Source: CAZTPJ01 sp964614515
Lineage (GTDB): Bacteria; Planctomycetota; Phycisphaerae; Phycisphaerales; UBA1924
Reading direction: 5' to 3'
DNA: 50,255 bases
NCBI GenBank assembly: GCA_964614515.1
Contig: CAZTPJ010000022.1
Location: 1 to 50,255, forward strand
Position 1 is the first letter of the stretch. The number at the start of each line of letters is the position of its first letter. Of the stretch, positions 16,674 to 24,878 are shown one piece after another. Position numbers and translations under genes: made by a program. A model generated the notes under the pieces. That model did not search any database, was not told where the DNA came from, and worked only from the letters and a program-made list of their open reading frames with translations.

Positions 16674-18707
16674 ATGTCATCATCCGCCGCTGCCCACGCG
16701 TCACACGAACACGAGCACGAAGGCATGGCCTGCTGTGCCCACCATGAGATCAAGTTTGAACGACACATCGTTCTCTATCTCATCGGCGGCATCCTGTTGC
16801 TCGCGACGCTGGTCGCGCGGCAGTTCGGGCTTGTGCATGGCCAGGTGGCGAACGTTCCCGCGGCCATCGCGGCCATCCTCCTGGGCATTCCCATGCTCCG
16901 TGCCGCGTGGACGGAGATCCGCCGCGTCAAACCCTCATCGTCATCCCTCGCCGCCCTGGCGATTCTCGCCGCGTTCGCCAACGAAAACTACATGACCGCA
17001 GGCGGCCTCGCGTTCATTCTGCTCGTCGCGGATCAGTTCGTTCGGCGCACGGCCTGGGGCGCGCAGCGCGCCATCGAGAGCCTCGTGAAGTTGACGCCGA
17101 ACACCGCCCGCATTATCGAAAATGGCGCCGAACGCGAAGTCCCCGCCGCCGAAGTTCATCCCGGCCAGATGATCCGCGTTCGCCCCGGCGAAAACCTGCC
17201 CGTTGACGGCATCGTGCGTTCCGGTCGGTCGAGCATCAATCAGGCTTCCCTCACCGGCGAAGCCATGCCCCACGGCGTACAGCCCGGCGAACCCGTCTAT
17301 GCCGGCACGACCAACATCACGGGCACGCTGGAGATCGAAGTCACGCAAGTCGGCGGCGAAACCACCATCGGCAAGGTGATGAAACTGATTCGCGAGGCCG
17401 AGTCCACGCGAACCCCGCGTCAGTTGCTCATCGAACAGGTTGCCGCGTTCTTCGTGCCCGTCGCGCTCTCGGTCGCTGGCATCGTCTGGTTCATCACGAG
17501 CCAGAGCGCTGATGAAGCGATCCGCGCCACGGCCACCGAACGCGCCATCACCGTACTCATCGTCGCGTGCCCGGCCGCGCTGCTGCTTGCAAGCCCCAGC
17601 GCCATGGTCGCGGCGTTCGCCTCGGCCGCGAGACTCGGCATCCTCATCAAAGAGGTCAACGAACTCGAAGCCGCCGCGAACATCAACACCGTCGTCATGG
17701 ACAAGACCGGCACGATCACGACCGGCTCGTTCGAGGTGTCGAAACTCGTCCCGGCCGCGGGAGTCGAAGGCGCGGACCTGCTCCGCACCGCCGCCTCCGC
17801 CGAGCAGCATTCAAATCACCCGCTGGCGCAGTCGATCCTGCGCACGGCCAAGGCCGCAAAGATCACGGCCGACGAAGCGGGCGAATATGAAGAGATCCAC
17901 GGGCGGGGCGTCAAAGGCAAAGTTGCCGGCTCGACCGTGTGCGTCGGTCGCGCGTCGTGGATTCTTGAACTTTACCCGAAACTCAAGCCCGACATGGAAG
18001 CCATCGAGAGCAAGATCGAGGGCATGTCCAGCGTCCACGTCGCGCGCGACGGGAAGTATCTCGGCGCTGTCGGCCTTGAAGACAAGATTCGCCCGAACAC
18101 GCGCGGCGTCATCGAACGCCTGCGCGAACTCGATGTGCGACAGATCGCGATCTTCACCGGCGACCGCCTGAGCGTCGCCAAGCGCGTCGGCCAGGCCGTG
18201 GGCGTGGACGCCATCGAAGCCGAGTGTCACCCCGAAGAAAAGCACGAACTCATCACGCAGTATGTGAATCAAGGCTATCGCGTGATGATGGTCGGCGACG
18301 GCATCAACGATGGTCCATCCCTTGCGGCCGCGGATGTCGGCGTGGCGATGGGTCTTGGCGGCTCGGACATCGCGACGAACTCGGCGGGCGTGGCGCTGAT
18401 GAATGATGATCTGTCGCGCGTGCCGTTCTTGATTGAACTGGCGCGGCGCACGCGGGCGATCATCGCGCAGAACATCGCCGCGTCGATCGTGATCGTCGTC
18501 ATCGGGCTGGTGCTGTCGGCGCTGGGCATGTTGGCCGTGCCCGTGGCCGCGGCGTATCACTTCGCGGGCGAGGTCTTTGTGTTGGGCAACTCGTTCCGTC
18601 TGTTCCGGTTCGGCGAGCAGTTCGCGGAAGCAACGCATGTCAAACCGCAGGTCGCGGTGCGTCGCCGCGAAGCGAGCGTGCGCGGGCTTGCGGCGCAGGG
18701 GGCGTGA
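16674..18707 (+). CDS. P1B-type heavy-metal-transporting ATPase with a CPA motif
   Basis: A 677-residue pump with the full P-type core: actuator TGE in ASLTGEAMP (about residue 200), phosphorylation motif DKTGTIT with Asp343, the P1B-specific HP in SNHPLAQS, and the hinge GDGINDGPSL (about 540). The N-terminus has no CxxC metal-binding domain but a His/Cys-rich tail (HEHEHEGMACCAHHE). The intramembrane metal site, CPC in Cd/Zn pumps and SPC or CPH in others, is CPA here (Cys299-Pro-Ala in VACPAALLLASPSA). The last helix reads HFAGEVFVLGN, unlike the HNG or HEGG versions. It probably exports a divalent metal such as Zn, Cd or Co, or Cu, but specificity cannot be assigned. CGGAG precedes the ATG. 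It is not part of an operon. Confidence 0.9.
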   Translation: MSSSAAAHASHEHEHEGMACCAHHEIKFERHIVLYLIGGILLLATLVARQFGLVHGQVANVPAAIAAILLGIPMLRAAWTEIRRVKPSSSSLAALAILAAFANENYMTAGGLAFILLVADQFVRRTAWGAQRAIESLVKLTPNTARIIENGAEREVPAAEVHPGQMIRVRPGENLPVDGIVRSGRSSINQASLTGEAMPHGVQPGEPVYAGTTNITGTLEIEVTQVGGETTIGKVMKLIREAESTRTPRQLLIEQVAAFFVPVALSVAGIVWFITSQSADEAIRATATERAITVLIVACPAALLLASPSAMVAAFASAARLGILIKEVNELEAAANINTVVMDKTGTITTGSFEVSKLVPAAGVEGADLLRTAASAEQHSNHPLAQSILRTAKAAKITADEAGEYEEIHGRGVKGKVAGSTVCVGRASWILELYPKLKPDMEAIESKIEGMSSVHVARDGKYLGAVGLEDKIRPNTRGVIERLRELDVRQIAIFTGDRLSVAKRVGQAVGVDAIEAECHPEEKHELITQYVNQGYRVMMVGDGINDGPSLAAADVGVAMGLGGSDIATNSAGVALMNDDLSRVPFLIELARRTRAIIAQNIAASIVIVVIGLVLSALGMLAVPVAAAYHFAGEVFVLGNSFRLFRFGEQFAEATHVKPQVAVRRREASVRGLAAQGA

Positions 18708-18739
18708 GGCAAGTTGCAAACGCGCACACGCAGCATCGC

Positions 18740-19651
18740 TCACACCAACGCTGTCCCACATTCCGGGCACATCGGCCCGCTCAGGCCGCGGGTGTCATAT
18801 CCGCACTTCCGGCACGCATCCTCGCGAAGGAACCAGCCACCGAAGTTCGCCGCGACAAGCACATAGACCGACGCCCACACGGACATCGTCAGCGGCGCGC
18901 CGAACAAGATCAGGGGCGCCGACAGCGGAATCGAAATCCAGATGGGCACGGCCGTGGTGTTCGGACCAAATCCCTGCGCAAGCGTGTAGGCAAACAGGAT
19001 CGATGAACACGCGATGGAGATCCCGCCAAGGGCCAGCGCAACGAAGATCAGCCGTCCCCAGACGCTGTATCCCGACGTCATGCGCCAGCACATGCTGATG
19101 CTCTCGGTGATCCCGGGCATCGGACCTTGCTCATCCACGAGCACCAGGGACGAAAACCACAGCCTCAGGCAGATCACCATGAAGACCAACGCGAACGGAA
19201 AACCGATGAGAATGATCAGGACAACCGTCGCGCCGGACCCAACCGCAGCGCCCACCATGCTGCCGATGACGATAAGTCCGACCACGGGTATGCTGACCGC
19301 GAAGATCAACAGGCCCAGCACGATGTACAGCCCGATGACTCGAAGGTAGTGCGCGTAGGCCACGAAGACATCCACGATGCCTCGCGAGTTCCCGCGCACC
19401 AGGCGCACGGGAAGATAGACCATGCCCACGCCGATGGGAATCGTCACCAGCAGCGCCAGCGTGAGGGCGATCGGAGCGCCGATGCATGGTCCTGCGCTCA
19501 TCGTCGCCTGATTCACGAAACTCATCGCATATCCGATCGCCGTGTTGAGCAAGGTCGCGCCAAGCAGCAGCGGATAGTTGCCCGTGAAGGTCGCCCACCC
19601 ATGGCTGAACGCCGAAGAGAACGTGAACTCGCCGAACTGCTTCGTGGTCAA
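18740..19651 (-). CDS. multispan membrane protein with C-terminal zinc ribbon
   Basis: A 303-residue protein not assigned to a characterised family. Six or more hydrophobic segments span about residues 20-275 (for example GLYIVLGLLIFAVSIPVVGL and VVLIILIGFPFALVFMVICL), resembling the glycerophosphodiester phosphodiesterase-like or DUF-type membrane domains of planctomycetes. The C-terminus carries a rubredoxin-like zinc ribbon, CRKCGYDTRGL...CPECGT, a tail seen on many Phycisphaerae proteins. The TTG start at 19651 has GGAGAA 7 bases upstream; an ATG at 19732 would add 27 non-conserved residues. The gene is divergent from the agmatinase-family gene and converges on the metal ATPase, 32 bases between the stops. 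Role unknown. Confidence 0.72.
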   Translation of the reverse strand: MTTKQFGEFTFSSAFSHGWATFTGNYPLLLGATLLNTAIGYAMSFVNQATMSAGPCIGAPIALTLALLVTIPIGVGMVYLPVRLVRGNSRGIVDVFVAYAHYLRVIGLYIVLGLLIFAVSIPVVGLIVIGSMVGAAVGSGATVVLIILIGFPFALVFMVICLRLWFSSLVLVDEQGPMPGITESISMCWRMTSGYSVWGRLIFVALALGGISIACSSILFAYTLAQGFGPNTTAVPIWISIPLSAPLILFGAPLTMSVWASVYVLVAANFGGWFLREDACRKCGYDTRGLSGPMCPECGTALV

Positions 19652-19761
19652 GGGGGTTCTCCGTACGACGCCTCGTCTCGTGGGCTGCAACGTAACAGGT
19701 GTCAAGCCCGGTCGCAAGTCGTGGCGTCGCATTGTCTCAATCTTCCTCAAACCCACGGCCG

Positions 19762-19767
19762 TACACT
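19762..19767 (+). promoter_or_regulatory. -10 box placed for leaderless transcription of the agmatinase-family gene
   Basis: TACACT lies 6 bases before the ATG at 19774, and no ribosome site is present. Transcription would begin at or next to the start codon. No good -35 hexamer is seen. Confidence 0.35.
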
Positions 19768-19773
19768 CCCCGC

Positions 19774-20748
19774 ATGGGCAAGACCATCCTCCCCGATCCC
19801 CGCCGCTTTCCGCGATTCGCGGGCGTGGCGACCTTCTGCCGATTTCCGCTTCTTGAACTTGTGCCGCCGGAGAACCGACCGGTGGACTGGGCGATCTATG
19901 GCGTGCCGTTTGACGGCGGCGTGACATATCGTCCCGGTGCACGCTTTGGCCCGCGCGCCATCCGCGATGCCTCGCAGTATGTCAAGCCCTATTCCATAAC
20001 CCATGACCTGGACATTCGAGACGTCCTGAGCCTTGCCGATGCGGGTGATGCGCCCGTGCGGCCGTTCTCGTGCAAGGAGAATCTTGAAGGTGTCGCGGAG
20101 TTCGCGACGGGCCTGGGCGACCCTCGGTCGACGAAGTTGATAGCCGTGGGGGGGGACCACTCGATTGCGTACGCGAACATCAAGGCGACGTGGAAGCGCC
20201 TCGGCTCGCCAAAGAACGGCCTGGCGCTGCTGCACTTCGACAGCCACACCGACACCATGGACATGACCTCCGGCGAAAAGTGGTCGCACGCCTCGCCGTT
20301 CATCCGCGCCATCGAAGAGGGCATGATCGATCCCAAGCGCATGCTCTCGGTGGGAATCAAAGGCCCGCTCAACGCACGCGATGATCTCAAGTACAACCGA
20401 GAACACGGCATCACGATCGTGACCTATGAAGACTGGCGATGGGGCGATGGCGCTTCGCGCATTGCCGCGTTCGTCAAGACGCTCGCCACGGCCGACGTCT
20501 ACCTCACATTTGACATCGACTGCATCGATCCCGCCTATGCCCCCGGCACGGGCACGCCAAGCATTGGCGGTTTCACGTCGGCGGAAGCACTGCACATCCT
20601 GCGATCACTCGCGGGCGTCAACATCATCGGCGCGGATGTCGTCGAGGTTCTGCCCGATCTCGATCTCTCGGGCAACACGGCCTTGCTCGCGGGCCACGTC
20701 ATGTTCGAGATCCTCTGCCTCGACGCGCTGCGCCGACGTGGGAACTGA
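19774..20748 (+). CDS. speB: agmatinase-family ureohydrolase
   Basis: A 324-residue arginase/agmatinase-family enzyme with the three manganese-binding signatures: GGDHSIAYANI (about residue 128), HFDSHTDTMDM (the FDAHxD loop, with Ser for Ala, about 154) and FDIDCIDPAYAPGTGTP (about 250). The N-terminal AIYGVPFDGGVTYRPGARFG and the following GPRAIRD are also typical. Family members release urea from agmatine, guanidinobutyrate or related guanidino compounds; the exact substrate cannot be read here, so the symbol is provisional. If agmatine is used, the product is putrescine, which would feed the DHS-like enzyme encoded at 9977. The start is fixed by MGKTILPDPRRF; no ribosome site precedes it, and a TACACT box suggests a leaderless message. 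Confidence 0.88.
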   Translation: MGKTILPDPRRFPRFAGVATFCRFPLLELVPPENRPVDWAIYGVPFDGGVTYRPGARFGPRAIRDASQYVKPYSITHDLDIRDVLSLADAGDAPVRPFSCKENLEGVAEFATGLGDPRSTKLIAVGGDHSIAYANIKATWKRLGSPKNGLALLHFDSHTDTMDMTSGEKWSHASPFIRAIEEGMIDPKRMLSVGIKGPLNARDDLKYNREHGITIVTYEDWRWGDGASRIAAFVKTLATADVYLTFDIDCIDPAYAPGTGTPSIGGFTSAEALHILRSLAGVNIIGADVVEVLPDLDLSGNTALLAGHVMFEILCLDALRRRGN

Positions 20749-20764
20749 AGACCTCCAGCGAACA

Positions 20765-20770
20765 TACAAT
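20765..20770 (+). promoter_or_regulatory. -10 box placed for leaderless transcription of tilS
   Basis: TACAAT lies 7 bases before the tilS ATG at 20778, with no ribosome site between. The -35 region is not recognisable. Confidence 0.4.
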
Positions 20771-20777
20771 ACGGCTG

Positions 20778-21812
20778 ATGACGCGAACGCTTGCGACACC
20801 TGATGCTGCATCCGCGCGGGCCGGCGCTGCGCGAAGGCGCATCGTGCGCGAGTGGCGCAGGTTGACCAATGGTGGCTCGCCCACGCTCATCGCGTGCTCG
20901 GGCGGCGCGGATTCCTCGGCTCTCGCCATCGCGCTCGCCACGTCCGCGAAAGAACGAATGGTGCTGGCGCACATTGTGCATGACTTGCGTCCGCGGGCCG
21001 AGGCGTTGGCGGATTGCCAGGCCGTGCGAGACCTCGCGGCGAAACTCGGCGCTGCGTTCGTGCATGACGAGATCACGCCGGCGTCAGGCGGGCGCGGAAA
21101 TCTGGAATCCGCCGCGCGGCGAGAGCGATATCGCGCCCTGGCGCATCTCGCGCGTGAACATCAGTGCGGGTCTATCGCGACGGCGCACCACGCGGAGGAT
21201 CAGGCCGAAACCGTCCTCATGGCGATGATGCGAGGGACCAGCGCTCGCGGTGCGGGCGGCATCGCCCCGCGCCGATGCTTGACATCGAGCATCTCATTGA
21301 TCCGTCCGATGCTTCATCTCACGAAGGCGGACGCGCACGAAATCTGCACGGCCGCGGGAGTGACATGGTGCGAAGACGTGACGAATCTGGACACCTCGCG
21401 CGTTCGCGCTGCGCTTCGGCACACCGTGTTGCCCGCACTCGAGGCGATTCGCCCGGGAAGTGTCAAACGCATCGCTCGCTCGGCCGGGATGGTGCGTGCC
21501 GCCGCGGCCGTGGTGACGATGGATGCGAAAGTTCTTTGGATCAACGGGCGCGAGAGGGAGGCTGGTGGGCGCGTGTGGAACCGGGGCCAACTCCACGGTG
21601 CGAAGTCGGTCGTGCTGGGCGACCTGATTCGCATGGCCTCACGCGAACTCGCGGGCAATCGCGGCGCGGATCGCATGAACACGGCCGTGGTTCGCTCGAT
21701 CATCCGCGCGATTCAAGACGACAAGTCGCACGCTCGCACATGGACGGTGGGGGGGTTGCAGGTCGAGGTCAACGTCCGGCAAGTGCGCATCATGCGACGG
21801 GAGAATGAATGA
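20778..21812 (+). CDS. tilS: tRNA(Ile)-lysidine synthase
   Basis: A 344-residue PP-loop ATPase. The signature CSGGADSSALAIALATS (residues 40-56) binds ATP, and HHAEDQAETVLMAMMRGT (about 136) is the second family motif, followed by IRPMLHLTKADAHEIC and WCEDVTNLDTSRVRAALRH. It modifies C34 of the CAU-anticodon isoleucine tRNA to lysidine so that AUA is read as isoleucine, an essential step in most bacteria. The C-terminal domain is short, as in the compact TilS type. A 20-residue extension precedes the PP-loop. The gene ends in a 4-base overlap (ATGA) with the next gene, so the two are co-translated. Confidence 0.93.
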   Translation: MTRTLATPDAASARAGAARRRIVREWRRLTNGGSPTLIACSGGADSSALAIALATSAKERMVLAHIVHDLRPRAEALADCQAVRDLAAKLGAAFVHDEITPASGGRGNLESAARRERYRALAHLAREHQCGSIATAHHAEDQAETVLMAMMRGTSARGAGGIAPRRCLTSSISLIRPMLHLTKADAHEICTAAGVTWCEDVTNLDTSRVRAALRHTVLPALEAIRPGSVKRIARSAGMVRAAAAVVTMDAKVLWINGREREAGGRVWNRGQLHGAKSVVLGDLIRMASRELAGNRGADRMNTAVVRSIIRAIQDDKSHARTWTVGGLQVEVNVRQVRIMRRENE

Positions 21813-22201
21813 TGAAGCCGCGAGTGGTGCTGGTGGGACATTGCGGGGCGGATGGTCGGATGCTGGCCGCGGCCGTGCGACGCGCAGTGCCCGAGGCGGA
21901 AGTCGTGTACGCGGACGATCAGGCCTCGCTTGACGCGGAGATGCGGGATGCGAATCTGCTGCTTGTCAATCGCGTGCTTGGCGAGGCATACGCCCACACG
22001 GCCGGTGTTGACCTGATTCGCGATGTCGGGGCAATCGACGTCGCGCCGAAGCCCGCAACAATGCTCGTAAGCAACTTCGACGATGCGCAGCGGTCGGCCG
22101 AGGACGCGGGCGCGCTGCCCGGCTTTGGCAAGCAAGACCTGAACACGCCGAAAGTCACCGAGCGTCTGAAACAGGCCCTCGCCAGCGCGTGGCATGGGTG
22201 A
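21809..22201 (+). CDS. pseudo-receiver-like hypothetical protein
   Basis: A 130-residue protein with the strand-helix rhythm of a response-regulator receiver: VVLVGHCGADGRMLAAAVRR (beta1-alpha1), VVYADDQASLDAEM, LLLVNRVLG (beta3), TMLVSNFDDAQRSAEDAGAL (beta4) and LPGFGKQDL (beta5 with a Lys). The residue after beta3 that would be the phosphorylated Asp is Asn (LVNR), and the acidic pocket of beta1 is HCG, so it is unlikely to be phosphorylated. The gene overlaps tilS by 4 bases and may simply ride on that transcript. Its last codons lie inside the first unit of a 19-bp tandem repeat. A role in signalling or tRNA modification is not established. Confidence 0.65.
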   Translation: MMKPRVVLVGHCGADGRMLAAAVRRAVPEAEVVYADDQASLDAEMRDANLLLVNRVLGEAYAHTAGVDLIRDVGAIDVAPKPATMLVSNFDDAQRSAEDAGALPGFGKQDLNTPKVTERLKQALASAWHG

Positions 22202-22345
22202 GGGCGCGTGGCATGGGTGAGGGCGCGTGGCATGGGTAAGCCAGCAGGCTTACCCGTGCTGGGTCATGTGCGCCACACGACTTCAGCATGTGATGGTCAC
22301 TCGCGGTGCGGCACGGGCAAGGCGAAGCGCCTTGCCCATGCCACG
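22185..22345. repeat. 19-bp tandem repeat followed by two palindromic hairpins
   Basis: GCGCGTGGCATGGGTGAGG is repeated 2.9 times (22185-22241), starting inside the end of the previous gene. Then comes a 9-bp hairpin, GGGTAAGCC-AGCA-GGCTTACCC (22234-22255), and a 10-bp hairpin, GGGCAAGGCG-AAG-CGCCTTGCCC (22315-22337), flanked by GCAC and GCCACG. Both share the GTGGCA theme with other repeats in the window. They lie between the tilS unit and lpdA and could act as terminators. Confidence 0.7.
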
Positions 22346-22349
22346 CGGG

Positions 22350-22376
22350 TTGTCGTCAGCACATGCTCCCTATACT
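22350..22376 (+). promoter_or_regulatory. probable lpdA promoter
   Basis: TATACT (22371-22376) with TTGTCG (22350-22355) upstream; the 15-base spacer is short. It is the best candidate for transcription of lpdA, 54 bases before its GTG. Confidence 0.4.
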
Positions 22377-22429
22377 TCCGCCCTTTGCTTCGCACAGCAC
22401 ATCTCCCCTGACCATGAAAGGCCTCACGC

Positions 22430-23971
22430 GTGTCGGACAAGCACTTTGATCTCATCGTGATCGGCGGCGGACCGGGCGGCTATGTCGGCGCGATCCGCGC
22501 GGCGCAACTCGGGATGAAAGTCGCCTGCATCGAACGCGCCAAACTCGGCGGCGTCTGCCTCAACTGGGGATGCATTCCGTCCAAGGCCCTGCTCAGCAAC
22601 GCTGAACTCATGGAAAAACTCCAGCAGCCCGACTTCTGGGGACTCAAGTTCACCGCCAAGCCCGAACTCGACTGGTCGCGCATCATCGGCCGCAGCCGTG
22701 ATGTCGCGGGCAAACTCAACAAGGGCGTCGAGTTCCTCCTCAAGAAGAACAAGGTCACGTTCATCAACGCCAGCGCGAAGATTGTCTCGGGCGCTGTCGG
22801 CGGCAAGCCCTGCCGCGTCGACGTGCAGGAGTGCAAGGTCAACGAGGAACTCACCAGCGCCCCGGCCACGCCCGGCAAGACCATCGACACGCTCACGGCC
22901 GACAACATCCTCATCGCCACCGGCTCGGTCGCTCGCGACCTGCCCTTTGCCCGTTTCGACGGCGAGCGCATCTGGGGCGCCCGCGAAGCCATGTACAACA
23001 AGGAACAGCCAAAAAGCCTCATCATCGTCGGCGCAGGCGCCATCGGCATGGAATTCGGCTATTTCTACCACACCCTCGGCACGAAGGTCACCGTCGTCGA
23101 GATGCTGCCGCGAATCCTGCCCGTCGAAGATGACGACGTCTCCACGGCCATCGAGCGTCTGTACAAAAAGCACGGCATGGACCTTCGAACGTCCACGACC
23201 GTCACCGGCGTCGAGAAGACCAAGACCGGTGTGAAGGTCACGCTCGCGCCGTTCAAGGATGGCAAGGCCGACGATGCGAAGAAAGAGACGATCGAAGCCG
23301 ATCGCGTGCTGCTGGCCATCGGCGTCAAGGGCCGTTTCGACGGCCTCTTTGACGACAAACTCGGCCTCAAGACGGTGAAGGATCACATCCAGACGGATTA
23401 CGATCCCGCCAAGCCCGAGCCGCGGGCGATCGACTACAAGACGAGCATCCCCGGGATCTATGCGATCGGCGATGTGATCGGCCCGCCGTGGCTCGCGCAC
23501 GTCGCCTCGGAAGAGGCGATCATCTGCGTCGAGCGCATGGCCTGGCGAAAGAACCCCAAGGCCCACCACGAGCCGATCCCCATCGACTACACCGTCATCC
23601 CCGGCTGCACCTATTGCCAGCCGCAGGTCGCCTCCGTCGGCTTCACCGAGCGGGCGCTCAAGGATCGCGGCATGACCAAGGGCAAGGAGTACGAAGTCGG
23701 GTCGTATCAGTTGCAATCGCACGGCAAGGCGATCGCGGCGGCGCACAACGTCGGTTTCGTCAAGATCATCCGCGGGCTTCCGCGCGGCGAGATCCTCGGC
23801 GCGCACATCTTCGCGGATCAGGCGACGGAACTCATCGCCGAGATGACCCTCGCGCGGCGCCTCGAAGCGACGACCGAGGAACTCATCGTCACGATGCACG
23901 CGCACCCGACCATGCACGAGGCGATTCACGAAGCCGCCCTCGCGGCCGAGGGCCGAGTCATCCACGCCTGA
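22430..23971 (+). CDS. lpdA: dihydrolipoyl dehydrogenase
   Basis: A 513-residue FAD/NAD flavoprotein that reoxidises dihydrolipoamide in the E3 component of 2-oxo acid dehydrogenase complexes and the glycine cleavage system. FAD-binding IVIGGGPGGYVGAIRAAQLG (residues 9-28) is followed by the redox-active disulfide CLNWGC (Cys43, Cys48), the NAD motif IVGAGAIGMEFGYF (about 200), the second FAD motif IYAIGDVIG, and the catalytic His-Glu pair in HPTMHEAIHEAAL near the C-terminus. It is longer than the usual 465-475 residues because of charged segments before the NAD motif and after PVEDDDVS. The start is GTG with AAAGG 9 bases upstream. No E1 or E2 gene is adjacent. Confidence 0.95.
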   Translation: MSDKHFDLIVIGGGPGGYVGAIRAAQLGMKVACIERAKLGGVCLNWGCIPSKALLSNAELMEKLQQPDFWGLKFTAKPELDWSRIIGRSRDVAGKLNKGVEFLLKKNKVTFINASAKIVSGAVGGKPCRVDVQECKVNEELTSAPATPGKTIDTLTADNILIATGSVARDLPFARFDGERIWGAREAMYNKEQPKSLIIVGAGAIGMEFGYFYHTLGTKVTVVEMLPRILPVEDDDVSTAIERLYKKHGMDLRTSTTVTGVEKTKTGVKVTLAPFKDGKADDAKKETIEADRVLLAIGVKGRFDGLFDDKLGLKTVKDHIQTDYDPAKPEPRAIDYKTSIPGIYAIGDVIGPPWLAHVASEEAIICVERMAWRKNPKAHHEPIPIDYTVIPGCTYCQPQVASVGFTERALKDRGMTKGKEYEVGSYQLQSHGKAIAAAHNVGFVKIIRGLPRGEILGAHIFADQATELIAEMTLARRLEATTEELIVTMHAHPTMHEAIHEAALAAEGRVIHA

Positions 23972-23978
23972 GCGCATC

Positions 23979-23984
23979 TACCAT
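23979..23984 (+). promoter_or_regulatory. -10 box placed for leaderless transcription of the histidine kinase gene
   Basis: TACCAT lies 8 bases before the ATG at 23993 and directly follows the lpdA stop codon. No ribosome site is visible. Read-through from lpdA is equally possible. Confidence 0.3.
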
Positions 23985-23992
23985 CGCCCGAC

Positions 23993-24874
23993 ATGCGCGA
24001 TTGGTCGATCATCCCGCTCGGCTCGATGCCACTCGCCAACGCGCTACCCGCCGCGCTCATCGGCCTGGCCGTGGGCATGTTCATCGCGTCGATGACGGCC
24101 GCCACGCTCATTCGCCGACACGTCCGCAGGATCCGCCAGACGGAGCAGCGTCTTCGTGCCGCCGAGCGCATGGCCGAGATCGGCAAACTTACCGGCGGAC
24201 TGGCGCATGAGATCAAGAACCCGCTCTCGACCGTGGGCCTCAACGCGCAACTGCTCGCCGAGGGCATCAATGAACTTCCCATTCCGCCCGAGGATCGTTC
24301 GCGACTGACGCGGCGTGTGGACAGCCTCCGCCGCGAAGTCGAACGGCTCAAAGGAATTCTCACCGATTTCCTCGAGTTCGCCGGCGAGATGCGTCTGGAG
24401 CCGAAGCCCGCCGATCTCAACGCATTGGTTGAGGAACTCGCCGATTTCTATCTGCCGCAGGCCGAGCGAGCCGGGGTCAAACTTCGCACGGATCTCGCGC
24501 CGGGGTCGCTGATGGCGATGCTCGATGGGCCGCACGTCAAGCAGGCCGTGCTCAATCTCATGCTTAACGGCGTGCAGGCGATCGAGCGAATGGGGCCGTC
24601 GGATGGGCGTCCGCGCGAGATCATCCTCAAAACGATCGCCCCTTCGCGCACCGGCGATGGCATGGTTCACCTGCACGTCATCGACACCGGCCCCGGCATC
24701 GACCAAGCCACGCTCGCTCGCATCTTTGATCCGTATTTCACCACGCGCTCGGGCGGCACGGGGCTGGGTCTGCCCATGACCCGCCGTATTGTCGAAAGCC
24801 TCGGCGGGCGCGTCGAGGTTGTCAGTGAACCGGGCAAAGGCTCGGACTTCACGATCGCGCTGCCCAAAGCGTGA
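23993..24874 (+). CDS. membrane-bound sensor histidine kinase
   Basis: A 293-residue kinase with a single N-terminal membrane segment (about residues 15-40) and then a coiled linker without a sensor domain (RRHVRRIRQTEQRLRAAERM). The HisKA box has His72 in LTGGLAHEIKNPLSTVGLNA. The ATP-binding domain has the N box NLMLNGVQAIE (about 190), the G1 box DTGPGIDQATLARIFDPYF (about 230) and the G2 box SGGTGLGLPMT (about 255), so it should be active. It resembles NtrB/AtoS-like kinases, which pair with NtrC-type response regulators, but no regulator gene is adjacent (orphan). It starts 22 bases after lpdA and may be cotranscribed. Confidence 0.9.
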   Translation: MRDWSIIPLGSMPLANALPAALIGLAVGMFIASMTAATLIRRHVRRIRQTEQRLRAAERMAEIGKLTGGLAHEIKNPLSTVGLNAQLLAEGINELPIPPEDRSRLTRRVDSLRREVERLKGILTDFLEFAGEMRLEPKPADLNALVEELADFYLPQAERAGVKLRTDLAPGSLMAMLDGPHVKQAVLNLMLNGVQAIERMGPSDGRPREIILKTIAPSRTGDGMVHLHVIDTGPGIDQATLARIFDPYFTTRSGGTGLGLPMTRRIVESLGGRVEVVSEPGKGSDFTIALPKA

Positions 24875-24878
24875 GTGT

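Noticed and set aside
22424..23977. Long minus-strand open frame opposite lpdA
   Set aside because: The plus-strand protein has all dihydrolipoyl dehydrogenase motifs; the reverse frame is a shadow rich in Asp, Arg and Gly without a family.
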